DNA of 64,000 nucleotides, from positions 1-64,000 of the forward strand of contig JBBHKE010003366.1 in the NCBI GenBank assembly GCA_037447655.1, given 5' to 3'. Positions 1 to 9,051 of this stretch are shown here, in pieces (within the stretch, counting starts at the first letter, position 1; each line of letters opens with the position of its first letter). Made by a program: the position numbers and the translations under genes. A model generated the notes under the pieces. It had not been told where the DNA came from, searched no databases, and was given only the letters and a program-made list of their open reading frames with translations. The stretch comes from Zygnema cylindricum. Its lineage: Eukaryota > Streptophyta > Zygnematophyceae > Zygnematales > Zygnemataceae.

Positions 1-51
<51 letters not shown>
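1..51. repeat. (GA)n microsatellite at window edge
   Basis: Uninterrupted GA dinucleotides from the first base. On the minus strand this is a CT tract in the intron downstream of the second PNC exon, so the gene continues to the left of the window. Confidence 0.95.
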
Positions 52-56
<5 letters not shown>

Positions 57-305
57 ATTAGCACGAGGAGAAAAACGATTATGTTCTCTCCTTCACTCTG
101 GTTACCTCTTCCCTTTCAAGCCTCACACTCTCTCCTACCTCACCCACAAGCCGATTCCCTTCATGCATTCCTCCCTCTTCCTCTTCCTCTCCCTTTCCCT
201 CCCTTCCACTCTTTCTCTCCCTCTCAGCCTCCCTCTCCCTCTCCCCCTCCCTCAGCACTTCCCACTCCCTCTGCCTGCCCCTCCCTCTGCCTCCCTCTCC
301 CCCAC

Positions 306-537
306 CTGTGTCACCATAGCCGTACAGGCTCCAGCCACCGCCGCCACCACTAGATTAGCACCCATGTCCATTTTTGTCCTTTTCCTAAATGACAAATATT
401 TTGTCCTGACATAACTGTAGCTGTAGAAGTAGATGAAACCCGCAATTACAGACTGAAAGTTTTTAGTGTGGAGGCCCTGGTAAAGTGAGAGAGGTCGTCT
501 CTCTGCTAAGGCTTCTCGGAGGACATCGAGCATGGAT
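306..537 (-). CDS. PNC1: PNC-type carrier, exon 2
   Basis: 232 nt on the minus strand, from acceptor CCCCAG at 538-543 to donor CAG|GTGGGG at 306/305. It encodes 77 full codons after the split Arg, from SMLDVLREALAERRPLSLYQ to ACTAMVTQ, covering the matrix loop, helix 2 and the start of carrier repeat 2. Its first ~50 nt recur five times in the preceding intron. Confidence 0.85.
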
Positions 538-1982
538 CTGGGGAAAAAGACAAAAAAAAACAGAAAAATGAAAGAAAGAGACAAAAAAGGACAAAAGAGG
601 AAAGGAGAACAGGAGGAAAGAGGAGGTTTAGTTTTTTGGCAGACGAGGGAAGGAGAGGGAGAGGGAGAGGGAGAGAGAGGAGTGGGAGCGAGAGTAAGGA
701 GAGGGGGAGAGAGAGAGACCGTCTCTCTCCTGTGGCTTCTCAAAAGACATCGAGCATGGATCTAGGGTTAAGGACAAACAACGACAGAAGAAAAGTACAA
801 TAAAAAGAAGGAGAAAGGAAGGAAAAAGGAAAGCTTAGGTTTTTGGCAGAAAAGAGGGCGGGAGTGGAAAGGAAAGGGAGAGGAAGAGGGAGGAGATGAA
901 GGAGATGTAGGAACAGAGGGACCCTCTCTCCTAAGGCTTCTCAGAGAACATCGAGCACGGATCTGGGGACAATAGAACAATAAGGACAAAAGGAAAGGAC
1001 AAGAAAAGGAAGGAGAATAAGGATTTAGGTTTTGGCAGACAAGAGAGAGGGAGAGGGAAAGGAAGAGAGGCTATCTCTCTCCTATGACTCCTTGGAGGAT
1101 GACCGAGCCTGGGTCACCTCCTACCAATTTGACAAGCAAACCATACATAGGCGAGTTCGCGTGCAACAGGGAACAATGTGTACCATACGGACAAGAAAGG
1201 ACAAAAAAGGATGAAAAAGGACAAAAAGAAAGGACAAGAGAAAAAGATAAAAAGGGGAAGGAGACCAGGAGGGTTAAGGTTTTCAACGGACAAGAGAGAG
1301 GAGAAGGAGACGGAGACAAAAAGGCCGTCTCTCTCTTCTATGGTTTCTCAGAGGGCATCGAGCATGCATCTGTGAAAAATAGACAAAAAAGTCCGGAGAA
1401 AAAGACAAAAGGGGGAAAGGATGAAAGAAGAAAGAAGCGGAATGAGTTGGACTTGATGGGCAACACGAGTGAGGATGATTTGAAAGCGGAGAGTGAAGCC
1501 GGAAGTGGAGAGAGAGAGAGAGTGAGGCAGGAGGGTGGAGAGAGGGAGAGAGGGAGATAGTGAGACAGGAGGGAGAGGGAGGGAGGGAGGGAGGGAGGGA
1601 GGGAGAGAAAGAGACGCCTACAGTTTCTCGGAGTTTATTGAGCATGGATCTGGAGAAAAAGGGGAAAATGCACAGCAGAATAAGACAGAAAACCCTTCCC
1701 CTCTCACGTGTACTTCCTCTCCCACCCCTCCCTGACCTCCTCCTGGTACTTGGTCTTGCAGGTTCCAGACCCCCCCTCCCCCTCTCTTCCCCTTTCCCTA
1801 CCTCCCTCGTCCTCCCTCCCCTCCCACCTGTACTTCCTCTTCTCTCCCTCCTTGGCCTCCGCCTGGTACTTGGTTTTGCAGGTGTCCAGCGGGTACAGCA
1901 GAGTGGTGCTGAGCAGCCCCCCCACGGCCCCCGCCGTGGCCTCTGTCAGAGCCTTCAGGTCCACCTCCATGCCGTCTGCCAC
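306..1982 (-). CDS. PNC1: Peroxisomal adenine nucleotide carrier (PNC1/PNC2-type, SLC25), 5' part, two exons
   Basis: Mitochondrial-carrier-family protein that in plants exchanges cytosolic ATP for peroxisomal AMP/ADP across the peroxisomal membrane, fuelling fatty-acid activation. Joining 1982-1828 to 537-306 gives 128 complete codons with GT-AG borders and a phase-2 intron; the split codon AG+A gives Arg. The start at 1982 is followed by MEVDLKALTEATAG, LLSTTLLYPLDTCKTKYQAE, SLYQGLHTKNFQS and FIYFYSYSY, which I recognise as the PNC pattern. YPLDTCKTK is the first carrier signature (Px[DE]xx[KR]), and GANLVVAAVAGACTAMVTQ is the start of the second repeat. The start could also be Met5, which would align better with land-plant PNCs. 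The remaining roughly two thirds of the gene lie off the left edge. Close alternatives such as another SLC25A17-like peroxisomal carrier are less likely because the TKNFQS/YFYSYSY block is PNC-specific in my memory. Confidence 0.85.
538..1827 (-). repeat. Intron 1 of PNC gene built of tandem units carrying copies of the exon-2 head and acceptor
   Basis: Besides the genuine exon-2 head (plus-strand 487-553), related blocks occur at about 712-780, 917-990, 1066-1115, 1321-1395 and 1608-1670. Each contains a version of GACATCGAGCATGGATCTG, which is the exon head plus acceptor read from the other strand. Between them a second block, TTTAGGTTTTTGGCAGAC and variants, recurs at about 622, 831, 1019 and 1269. 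Four of the five copies keep AG at the acceptor position (TAG, CAG, CAG, CAG); the copy at 1066-1115 has lost the local match. The rest is purine-rich on the plus strand, hence pyrimidine-rich in the transcript. Confidence 0.85.
1708..1770 (-). repeat. Echo of the 3' end of PNC exon 1 plus donor
   Basis: On the minus strand this stretch would read TCKTKYQEEVREGWERKYT, against TCKTKYQAEAKEGEKRKYR at the true exon end 1828-1885, and it still has a GT at the donor position (CAC|GTGAGA). It lies 120 bp inside the intron. This is a duplication of the exon 1/intron 1 border. Confidence 0.85.
1828..1982 (-). CDS. PNC1: PNC-type carrier, exon 1
   Basis: 155 nt: 51 codons from the ATG at 1982 plus two bases. 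It ends CAG with donor GTGGGA on the minus strand. It carries transmembrane helix 1 and the first signature motif PLDTCK. The last ~60 nt of this exon are echoed in the intron at 1708-1770. Confidence 0.85.
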
Positions 1983-1999
1983 CTACCACCTGCAACTAC

Positions 2000-2600
2000 A
2001 GTTTCATTTCCAGCTTCAGTTTGAGTTTCAGTTTCAAGTTCTCTCTATAGCGGTTACAGTTTCGGTTTCGGTTGCGGTTACAGTTTCGGTTACGGTTGCA
2101 TGTAAAAAAGCAGTTTTGGTTGTTTTGGATGCAGGTAGTCTTTGGTTGCAGGTACAGTTTTTTGTTGCAGATACAGTTATTGGTTCAATATTGGAATTGA
2201 AACTGAAACACTGACAAAACTTCAACTGCAAATGCAAATGCAAATGGAACTGGAACTGTAAATGAAATCCCAAATGGAACTAAAAAGTGAAACTATGACT
2301 GCAACGGAACTGTAAAAGCATCTATAAATAGCCGCAACTGAAAACGGAAATGGAACTGTAAGAGAAATGCAACTGCAATCGTAATTGACTGCAATTGCAA
2401 CGAAAACTGGAAATTAAAACTGACACCGAATCTGTAACATAAGTGTAATTAGAAAAGTAGTTTCAAAAGAAAACTGCAACTGCAATAGTAACCGTAACTG
2501 TAACTGTAACTGCAATTGCACTTGCAGTAGAAATTGTAACGGGACTGCAACAGTAACTGTAATCATACATTAGACTTGAACTTTAAAGCAATTTACAACA
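2000..2600. repeat. Degenerate hexamer repeat that switches strand
   Basis: From 2000 to about 2190 the plus strand is built of variants of CAGTTT and GGTTACAGTTTC. From about 2195 to 2580 it is built of the complementary motif, variants of AACTGC, GAAACTG and TGTAACTG. The two arms are therefore imperfect inverted repeats of one another. The block lies directly upstream of the PNC start codon (1982, minus strand), so it would be its 5' leader or promoter region. Confidence 0.8.
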
Positions 2601-4416
2601 ACTTTAACTTTAATTGCATTTGCAATGGTACAGTAGCGTGGATACAGATCAGGAGCCCTAACAAAATTGTAAGAGCAATACAAATTGGAACAAAACCTAA
2701 ATAAAGTAGAATTTGCAGTTCCAAGAAAAGTCTCTCAGCAAGAAGCAGCTTACAGCGCTAGAGGAGGAAACAGTCATAAAAGCCAGATTTTGGAATCTTT
2801 AAATATTTCTTTGTCCTTTCTTTGCAAGAGCCAAGATTTTCGGTGTGTAGCGTTCATTTTCATAATTTTTTGTTATTTTGACATTTCAGTAATAATTTGT
2901 ATTTTTAATCAAAGTTTCTTTTCCATTAAATATATATTTTCATACGTGGCGTGTGGTACAGAGTCAGAAGGAGAAATACCTTCCAGCAATGGAGTAAGTT
3001 GAAGCAGCAAAGACCACAAATAAAGACAAGACAATGCTACCACTTTCTTTTTCTGCTTGCCGACAGAAAAATATGTTGTACGGAAGTAACTGTACGGAAA
3101 TAGCTGTACGGAAGTAACTGTATAAGAGGCTTTTATTCATCCATATTATCTAACAATCTCCTCCTGCAAGGCTAGGCTCGGAGTTAGTGATGAGTTTAGA
3201 CTTTAGAATGAAAACTAAGAAATCATGCAGTGCTATGGGAGGCAGTTCAATTGGTTAATAAGGGAGGCTTCCATGTTATTTTTTTTCCCTGAGAACGAAG
3301 AAAAAAAGTTGTCGTTTGCCAACTTTATTGTCGGCACGCGGTAACTGTCACCAAAGCATCCTCTTGGATCTTGCAGAGGTGACGTCACGCGACAAAAGGG
3401 GAAAAGTGCAGTCGATATTTTGGAGAAAGATTTCGGGCCGTACATAGGAAGTACAAAAAACTTGAATGTGAAATAATGAAACGGTAAAAAGTGAACTGAA
3501 AGGGATCACAAAAAAACAAATTGAAAGAAAGTACTGAAAAAGGTACATAAATATTGATGATACGGACGAAGTAAACAAAGGACAGAGAACTGGAAGATGT
3601 TCTGACACGTGGTGAGGCTAGAATTTCTGAGACGACAAATTGACATGTCACTCCAACATGCTTGGAATATCGTCATACCACGTGTGCCACTGTTCTCCAT
3701 TGGATTCTGTTTCACGATTCGATATGATATTTTTGTCGATCCTGTACAGCGATGTAGAGAACTCGTACATATATCCGTACGCATAAAAGCTCAGCGAGGC
3801 AAATTGGCTGCCGTGTCTCTATTCGGCAAATTACATGGCGTTAATACACATGCCAAAAATCAGCAATGGTGCCAATATCAGGCAGACCTTCAGGACTATC
3901 AATCTGACGTGGAACATTAGCTTTCGGTTTCCAGCTGTACAATCATATTTGGATAAGCTGAAAATTCACATAAATGACGTGTCACAGCGTTTCCCTCCTA
4001 AAGTGATATGAACGAAACTGGTGTGACTAATTTACGGCTGAGATTACATCAAATGAATTAAAAGACAACATTCTAACCGTCGATGCCACATAAATTACCT
4101 GCAGTGAACGACAAAAACGTGTACTATCTCAGGTTTTAAGCAGATTCTCATCAACAAGAACAGTCATCTAATCGATTCTTCCTGAATCGGCTTTTTCTGT
4201 GCAGGCTATAGGAGAGAGTCTGTCAGTATCATCAGACAATAACGTAACAAGTGTACTATCGCACTTTTTGCTTCGAGTTTTGAGAAGTATGGCAGCCGCC
4301 CGACTAAGCACAAAAACCTCATCGCTATTTTCTATTAGAATACATTTATCATCAATAAAGAAGGCCTAAAGATCTAAGGGGGTGTCCCCATGTAATCGAT
4401 ACTTTGAAGAAGTATT
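2601..4416. other. Intergenic stretch without recognisable gene
   Basis: Short open frames only, none with a motif I recognise. A small tandem repeat of about 17 bp (CTGTACGGAAGTAA core, three copies) lies at 3078-3125. No tRNA or transposon domain was seen. Confidence 0.6.
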
Positions 4417-5730
4417 TTGGACTTTAGTGAAGATTCGCCGTATTTGAAGAGCATCCCAACGTGCAAAAATAGAATAGGACTCCACATCCAGCTCTCTCCT
4501 TTATTCCCTTGGTGGCCCATTGGGGGATGTTGCCAATTTGGACTCCGTTACAGGTATTCGTCAGGGCGACCCTTTGGGGTCCCCTTTGTTTGCCCTCGCC
4601 CACTTACAAGCCTTATGAGCACCCGCTATCCCTTTTCCCATTTATTTGTTCTCTTCCTTGGCGGATGACAAGCATAACATCGATAAGCCAAACCAAGTTG
4701 TTTCTATCGTCCACCATTTTTTTGAGCAACTTTCAAGGATAGGCCTACTGTTGAAAGTACTAAATGTGTCCCATGGTCACCTACTGGTCTGCCACCAAAT
4801 TCCCCCTTCCCACATGTTTTCGTGTTTCTATGCCCCACGAGGGTTTAAAGGTGTTAGGTTCCCCAGTTGGCGCCCTTGACTTTGTTCACCAGTTTGTTAA
4901 AGATGATCTATTGGACGACCTTTCCCACTGTGAGGACCTCGCGAAAATGCCAAATTCCCAAGTGGCTTTTACTATTTTAACTCGTTGTTTTGCGCAACGT
5001 CCCTTGTACTTGGCATGCATTCTACCCCCTCAAGTTTTTCTTTCCTCACTTTTGGATTTTGGTAATCGTCTCGTTGCGATTTTGCAACGAATTGTTTGGC
5101 ATGGGACATTTTATCGTCCGAAAAGGCTCCTTGCCCATCGCCAATTCGCTTTGCTCGTCAATTTCGGGGGTCTTAGTCTATGTTCGACAACTACCATAGT
5201 ACTAACCGCTTACTAGGGTAGTTGGGCTCTAGTTGCATCCATCATTAGTTTGAGATTTGAAGTGGACAACAACCCTATCTTGGCCCATGTGATCTCTACC
5301 ATCGATGAAGGCTCGTTATCATTTCAGCAATCGTTATCGTGCACTCGTCTGCTTTTGCTAGCCGTGGCCCAAGATGTCTCCGTTCTGTCCCTTCCTCTCC
5401 AACAGTCATTCTTGGGTGCATCAACATGTCACCTATAAGGTAGTTGTCGTTGACTTGAAGAACCTCCCTGTGGCGTTACCTATGGCTGACACACGGGCTC
5501 GACTTTGCTCTTGTTCAAAACTAAGTGTGGGGGCTTGGCTCGTCGGTACTCTATTTTTTGCCTCACTGTGTTTATCTTCTCAACAATTTTCTTTTGCACT
5601 CCGTTTACGTTTTGACTTGCCACACCCCTCTCTTTTTAGTAAGCCACGTTGCATTTGTATCCAATCTATTGATTAGTATGTCAACTTTTTACCGCCAACG
5701 TATTGCTGTTACCCTTCAACAGTGACAAAC
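4417..5730 (+). pseudogene. Relic of a LINE (non-LTR retrotransposon) reverse transcriptase
   Basis: Translated in shifting frames, 4545-4760 contains GIRQGDPLGSPLFALAHLQA, the RT block before the active site, followed by SSLADDKHN, a degenerate form of the catalytic (F/Y)xDD box. An in-frame TGA lies between them. From 4764 a second frame of 150 codons has GLKVLGSPVGALDFVHQFV and LTRCFAQRPLYL, the thumb/connection region typical of plant-type LINE ORF2. No endonuclease domain is visible upstream, so the copy is 5'-truncated, and stops and frame changes show it is dead. The 3' limit is uncertain. Confidence 0.72.
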
Positions 5731-6755
5731 ATCGACCCTTATCCAACAAAGCATAGCGGTGAACGATGGTCGAAAATTGTGAGATTTACCTCCACGCCAC
5801 CCAGTGTGCATTGATGATATTTGTTGCTCATACCTTTAGTGTGGTCTTGTTTTAGGCTTTGGGCCGACGACCCATTTTGTCATTTAGAGCTTGTGTATAG
5901 TGTGGTTTTTAGTGCTCTTGTAGTTTAGTTTCAATGTTTATTTATTGTTTTTACTCTTGGTGTTGTTTAGCTTCTATAAGTTGTGTACATACTTTTGGAT
6001 TTCCAATTGTAGCCTTAAACAAGAGTGATTTTTTTTCCATTTTAATCAACTTTTGTACTTTCATGGTTTAGCCATCTCGGCTTTCAGTATAAAATCTTAT
6101 TTCTAAAGGTTGTAACTTTGTTAAATAATTCCATGCTTTTTTTCTGGACGATTTTGGTTAAGTAACTGCTGTTGTCTTCAAAGGTCAAACCATACATTGT
6201 AGACTTTACACGCACCGTAGAACGCCACCAATAGGGTTTGAATGCGTGAAAATCACAAAGTTGCAACAAAAAAACGATGGGCAACGACAAAACAAATATA
6301 CAACAATATCGTAGAAATAACAGATGACAAACGCAAAAAGGGAAAAGACAAACAAAAAACCGCAAACAAACGATAAACTACTTTAGAAAACCAACAATAA
6401 TTGTATAAATGGCAGACTTTTGACTAATGGAAAATAGACACGTGACAAAAGATGATCGAAATAATATTTCATTGCCACAAATACCCGGCCAAATGTAAAA
6501 AATATGCCATTGTGACGGCCATGCCATGGCGCATTCGCTGGTATAGTTGACTTTCATCGCACTAAATACTGCTGACTGCGCACACAAATGAAATGTGCTC
6601 ACAAAAAAATTTAGTGCGATGTACTTTACTTCACTCGGTTGTAGCGGCGTTATCTTAAGTGTATCGCACGGCATCGCATGGAATATGCCGATGCTCGATA
6701 CCTTTTAAAAACTTGCCGATATATTGGGCAACTACCCCGTGTCATTGTTTTTTTG
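5731..6755. other. Intergenic, no recognisable gene
   Basis: AT-rich DNA; short open frames on both strands show no domain. It may include the untranslated 3' end of the LINE relic. Confidence 0.5.
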
Positions 6756-6761
6756 CCACAA

Positions 6762-6935
6762 CGTTTTTTTGGTACACATTGGTGGGATTATGGATCCGAC
6801 GGTTGCGATTGAAAGACAAGATTCTCACCTTCCGATTGTCGGTCTCCGTCTGAAAATCGGACAAGTGTGTACGAAGAAAAGATGTTTTATGAGGCGAAAA
6901 AGATATAGTGATGCACGGTGTACTATAAATGCGAC
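6762..6935. repeat. Hairpin MITE, degenerate copy (family B core)
   Basis: The block runs from GTACACATTGGTGG to AATCGGACAAGTGTGTACG and then ATGCACGGTGTACT. Its order of blocks (GACGGTTGCGATTGAAAG, then CACCTTCCGATTG, GGTCTC, AAATCGGACAAGTGTG) matches copies at 38077-38176, 52317-52433 and 54270-54385. This one has lost most of its left terminal repeat. Confidence 0.65.
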
Positions 6936-6936
6936 A

Positions 6937-7165
6937 CGTGGTAGGCCTGGAAAGACTAGTGAGAAATTAGATTGAGTACTGATGAGCTACGAAAAAGTAT
7001 CTTCCATTGTATCGAGTTTGTACCTTGAAACTTATTCACCTTTCGAGCTGCCACGTGGCGGAAATGCCATGCTTATCGAATGTCTTTGGCTGCAACCGAC
7101 CAAAGGTTTCTATAGTCTGTCACGTGTCGAACTGTCACTACCCTTCCGAAAAGGTATGCCACGTG
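6937..7165. promoter_or_regulatory. Cluster of four CACGTG (G-box) motifs
   Basis: Palindromic CACGTG occurs four times in about 230 bp (near 6938, 7053, 7121 and 7158), in contexts GACACGTGG, GCCACGTGGC, GTCACGTGTC and GCCACGTGTT. In green plants this is the core for bZIP and bHLH factors. The cluster lies between the divergent PNC and phosphate-carrier genes, but I cannot place either transcription start, so a promoter role is inference. Confidence 0.4.
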
Positions 7166-7728
7166 TTAAACAACGAGCCTACACTAAAGTACTGTACTGT
7201 AGTTACTATTTCTAAAGTACAAAGTACATTGTACAAATGAGAATTTTATGATAGTTTTTTTATCAATTTTGAAATGGCAAAAGTTTACGAAGTGCAGGAA
7301 AGCTTAGTTTTTTGAAGCGCTAAAAAGTAAAAACTGTGTCCATGCTAACAGTGTTTTCGTGCGTACTTTACAATTTTGAGACCTTTTTTGTGCGACATTT
7401 TCGTCAATGAAAACAGTATAAAATATTTTTTTGCACATTATGATTTAAAGCAACAAATTTTTTGACAGCAATAAATAGCGATTTTTTTTTTCTTTTTAAG
7501 TGAATAAACAACAATTCAAGTCAGTTTCTTGAACAATATTTGATCGAAAAACGACAATTGCATCTGTTTTGTTAAAAAACTGAAAACTCGGATAAAATAT
7601 TGGAAAAAGTGGTTTATTGCAAGAATAAAATTTTGATTATTTGAAGAAAAAATGGCAAATTCAGGCAAAAATGGACCGGATCTTCAACATTTTCCGCGAA
7701 CTTTTGTTCCGTCAGCGACAGAAAAGGT

Positions 7729-7855
7729 CAGTTTTACTGAGTTTAACCGTTTTTACTAAATTGAGCCATTTTTACAGTACTTTATCGTTTTTACTATGTT
7801 TAACCGTTTTTACCAAGTTCAAGCGTTTATACTGAGTTGAACCGATTTTACTGGA
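7729..7855. repeat. ~20-bp tandem repeat
   Basis: About six degenerate copies of CGTTTTTACTGAGTTTAAC in direct orientation. Confidence 0.75.
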
Positions 7856-7933
7856 AAGAAATGTTTTCACGGATTTGAATCGTTTTACAACTGAAAGTTA
7901 AACGGATTTTGTTTTGCAAATGCATGCATTTTA

Positions 7934-8038
7934 CTCTCCCTCTCCCTCTCCCTCTCCCTCTCCCTCTCCCTCTCCCTCTCTCTCCCCCCCCCTCCCTCCC
8001 ACTCTCTCCTCACTCTCCCTCTCTCTCCCTCTTCCCCT
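7934..8038. repeat. (CCCTCT)n microsatellite and pyrimidine tract
   Basis: At least eight perfect CCCTCT hexamers followed by imperfect CT/CCCT sequence. Confidence 0.95.
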
Positions 8039-8480
8039 AGTCATTGAGAATTAAATTGTTCTCAATAATATTGAACAATAGGCATTGGAAATCATTTTTT
8101 TTTAATAGTATTAAACTTTAGTCATTGGACATCACATGTTTCTCAATAATTTTGGACAATAGTAATTGGGAGTTTCTAAATATTTTTGAGCATTAGTGTT
8201 TGGGAATCAAATGTTTCTCAAAAAATGTTGAACATTATCCATTGGGAATCAAATGGTTCTCAATAATTTTGAACATTAGTCATTGGAAATGAAACCTTTC
8301 TCAACAACATTAGAAATTAGTAACTGGAAATTAATTGTTTCTCAACAACATCTTACATTAGTCATAGGGATGCAATCTTTCTCATTAATAATTAACATTA
8401 GTCGTTACAAATTAAATACTTTGCAAAAAAACTGAATTTTATTCATTTAACAACATTAGACATTGAATATTGTATATACA
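8036..8480. repeat. ~41-bp satellite, about 11 copies
   Basis: Direct repeats with the consensus blocks TTAGTCATTGGGAATCAAAT and TTTCTCAATAATTTTGAACA. Unit length drifts between about 33 and 43 bp, and the last copies are poor. Confidence 0.85.
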
Positions 8481-8723
8481 ACATTTCTTAATGAAATTGA
8501 CAATTATTCATTGGATTTTGAACATATACTTGTGAATGGTCCGATCTTTCTCCTCAATTGTCTCTCTTCTGAGTTGTCTATCTCTATCTTTAGTTGCCTC
8601 TCTCTCCTCTTCTCAATTGTCTCTCTCTCCTCAATTTTCTCTCCTCAATTGTCCCTCCACCAATTTCACATATAAATTTTCTCACCTCAGTTTTCTCACC
8701 TTAAATGTCGTTCCCCAATTTTC

Positions 8724-8970
8724 TCTCCTGAATCTTCTCATCTCAACTCTCTCTCTCTCACTCTCTCTTTCTCTCTTTCCCTCCCTCTCTTTTGTTTCTC
8801 TCATGTTTCAAACTTGTGTTGTTCCATTTTTGTCGCCTGATTTTGGTCTTTCCTCTCTCCTAAATCTTCTCATCTCAACTCTCTCTCTCTCTCCCTTTCC
8901 CTCTCTCTTTTTTGTTGCTCTCATGTTTCAGACTCGTGTTGTTCCATTTTCGTCGACTTATTTTGGTCTA
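8724..8970 (+). repeat. Tandem duplication of intron tail, acceptor and exon head of the phosphate carrier
   Basis: Copy 1 (8724-8849) and copy 2 (8853-8970) share TCTCATCTCAACTC, a CT tract, CTCTCATGTTTCA, and then the exon head. In the same frame they read LMFQTCVVPFLSPDFGL and [17 protein letters not shown]. Copy 2 has the acceptor CAG used by the exon at 8932. In copy 1 it is CAA, so that acceptor is dead. Confidence 0.85.
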
Positions 8971-9051
8971 TGTGCCATGGGGGGAGCCATCGCTTGTGGG
9001 CCGACTCACGCGCTCGTGACGCCCATGGACATGGTCAAAGTCAACATGCAG
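8932..9051 (+). CDS. Phosphate carrier, exon a (first visible)
   Basis: 40 codons in phase 0 after acceptor TTTCAG, ending CAG|GTAAGA. It encodes helix 1 and the signature [11 protein letters not shown]. The first dozen codons ([13 protein letters not shown]) sit in the duplicated segment at 8724-8970. Confidence 0.85.

Noticed and set aside
81-743. Plus-strand and long minus-strand frames around the PNC exon
   Set aside because: The minus-strand frame runs through the intron. Only 306-537 is bounded by splice sites and matches the carrier family.
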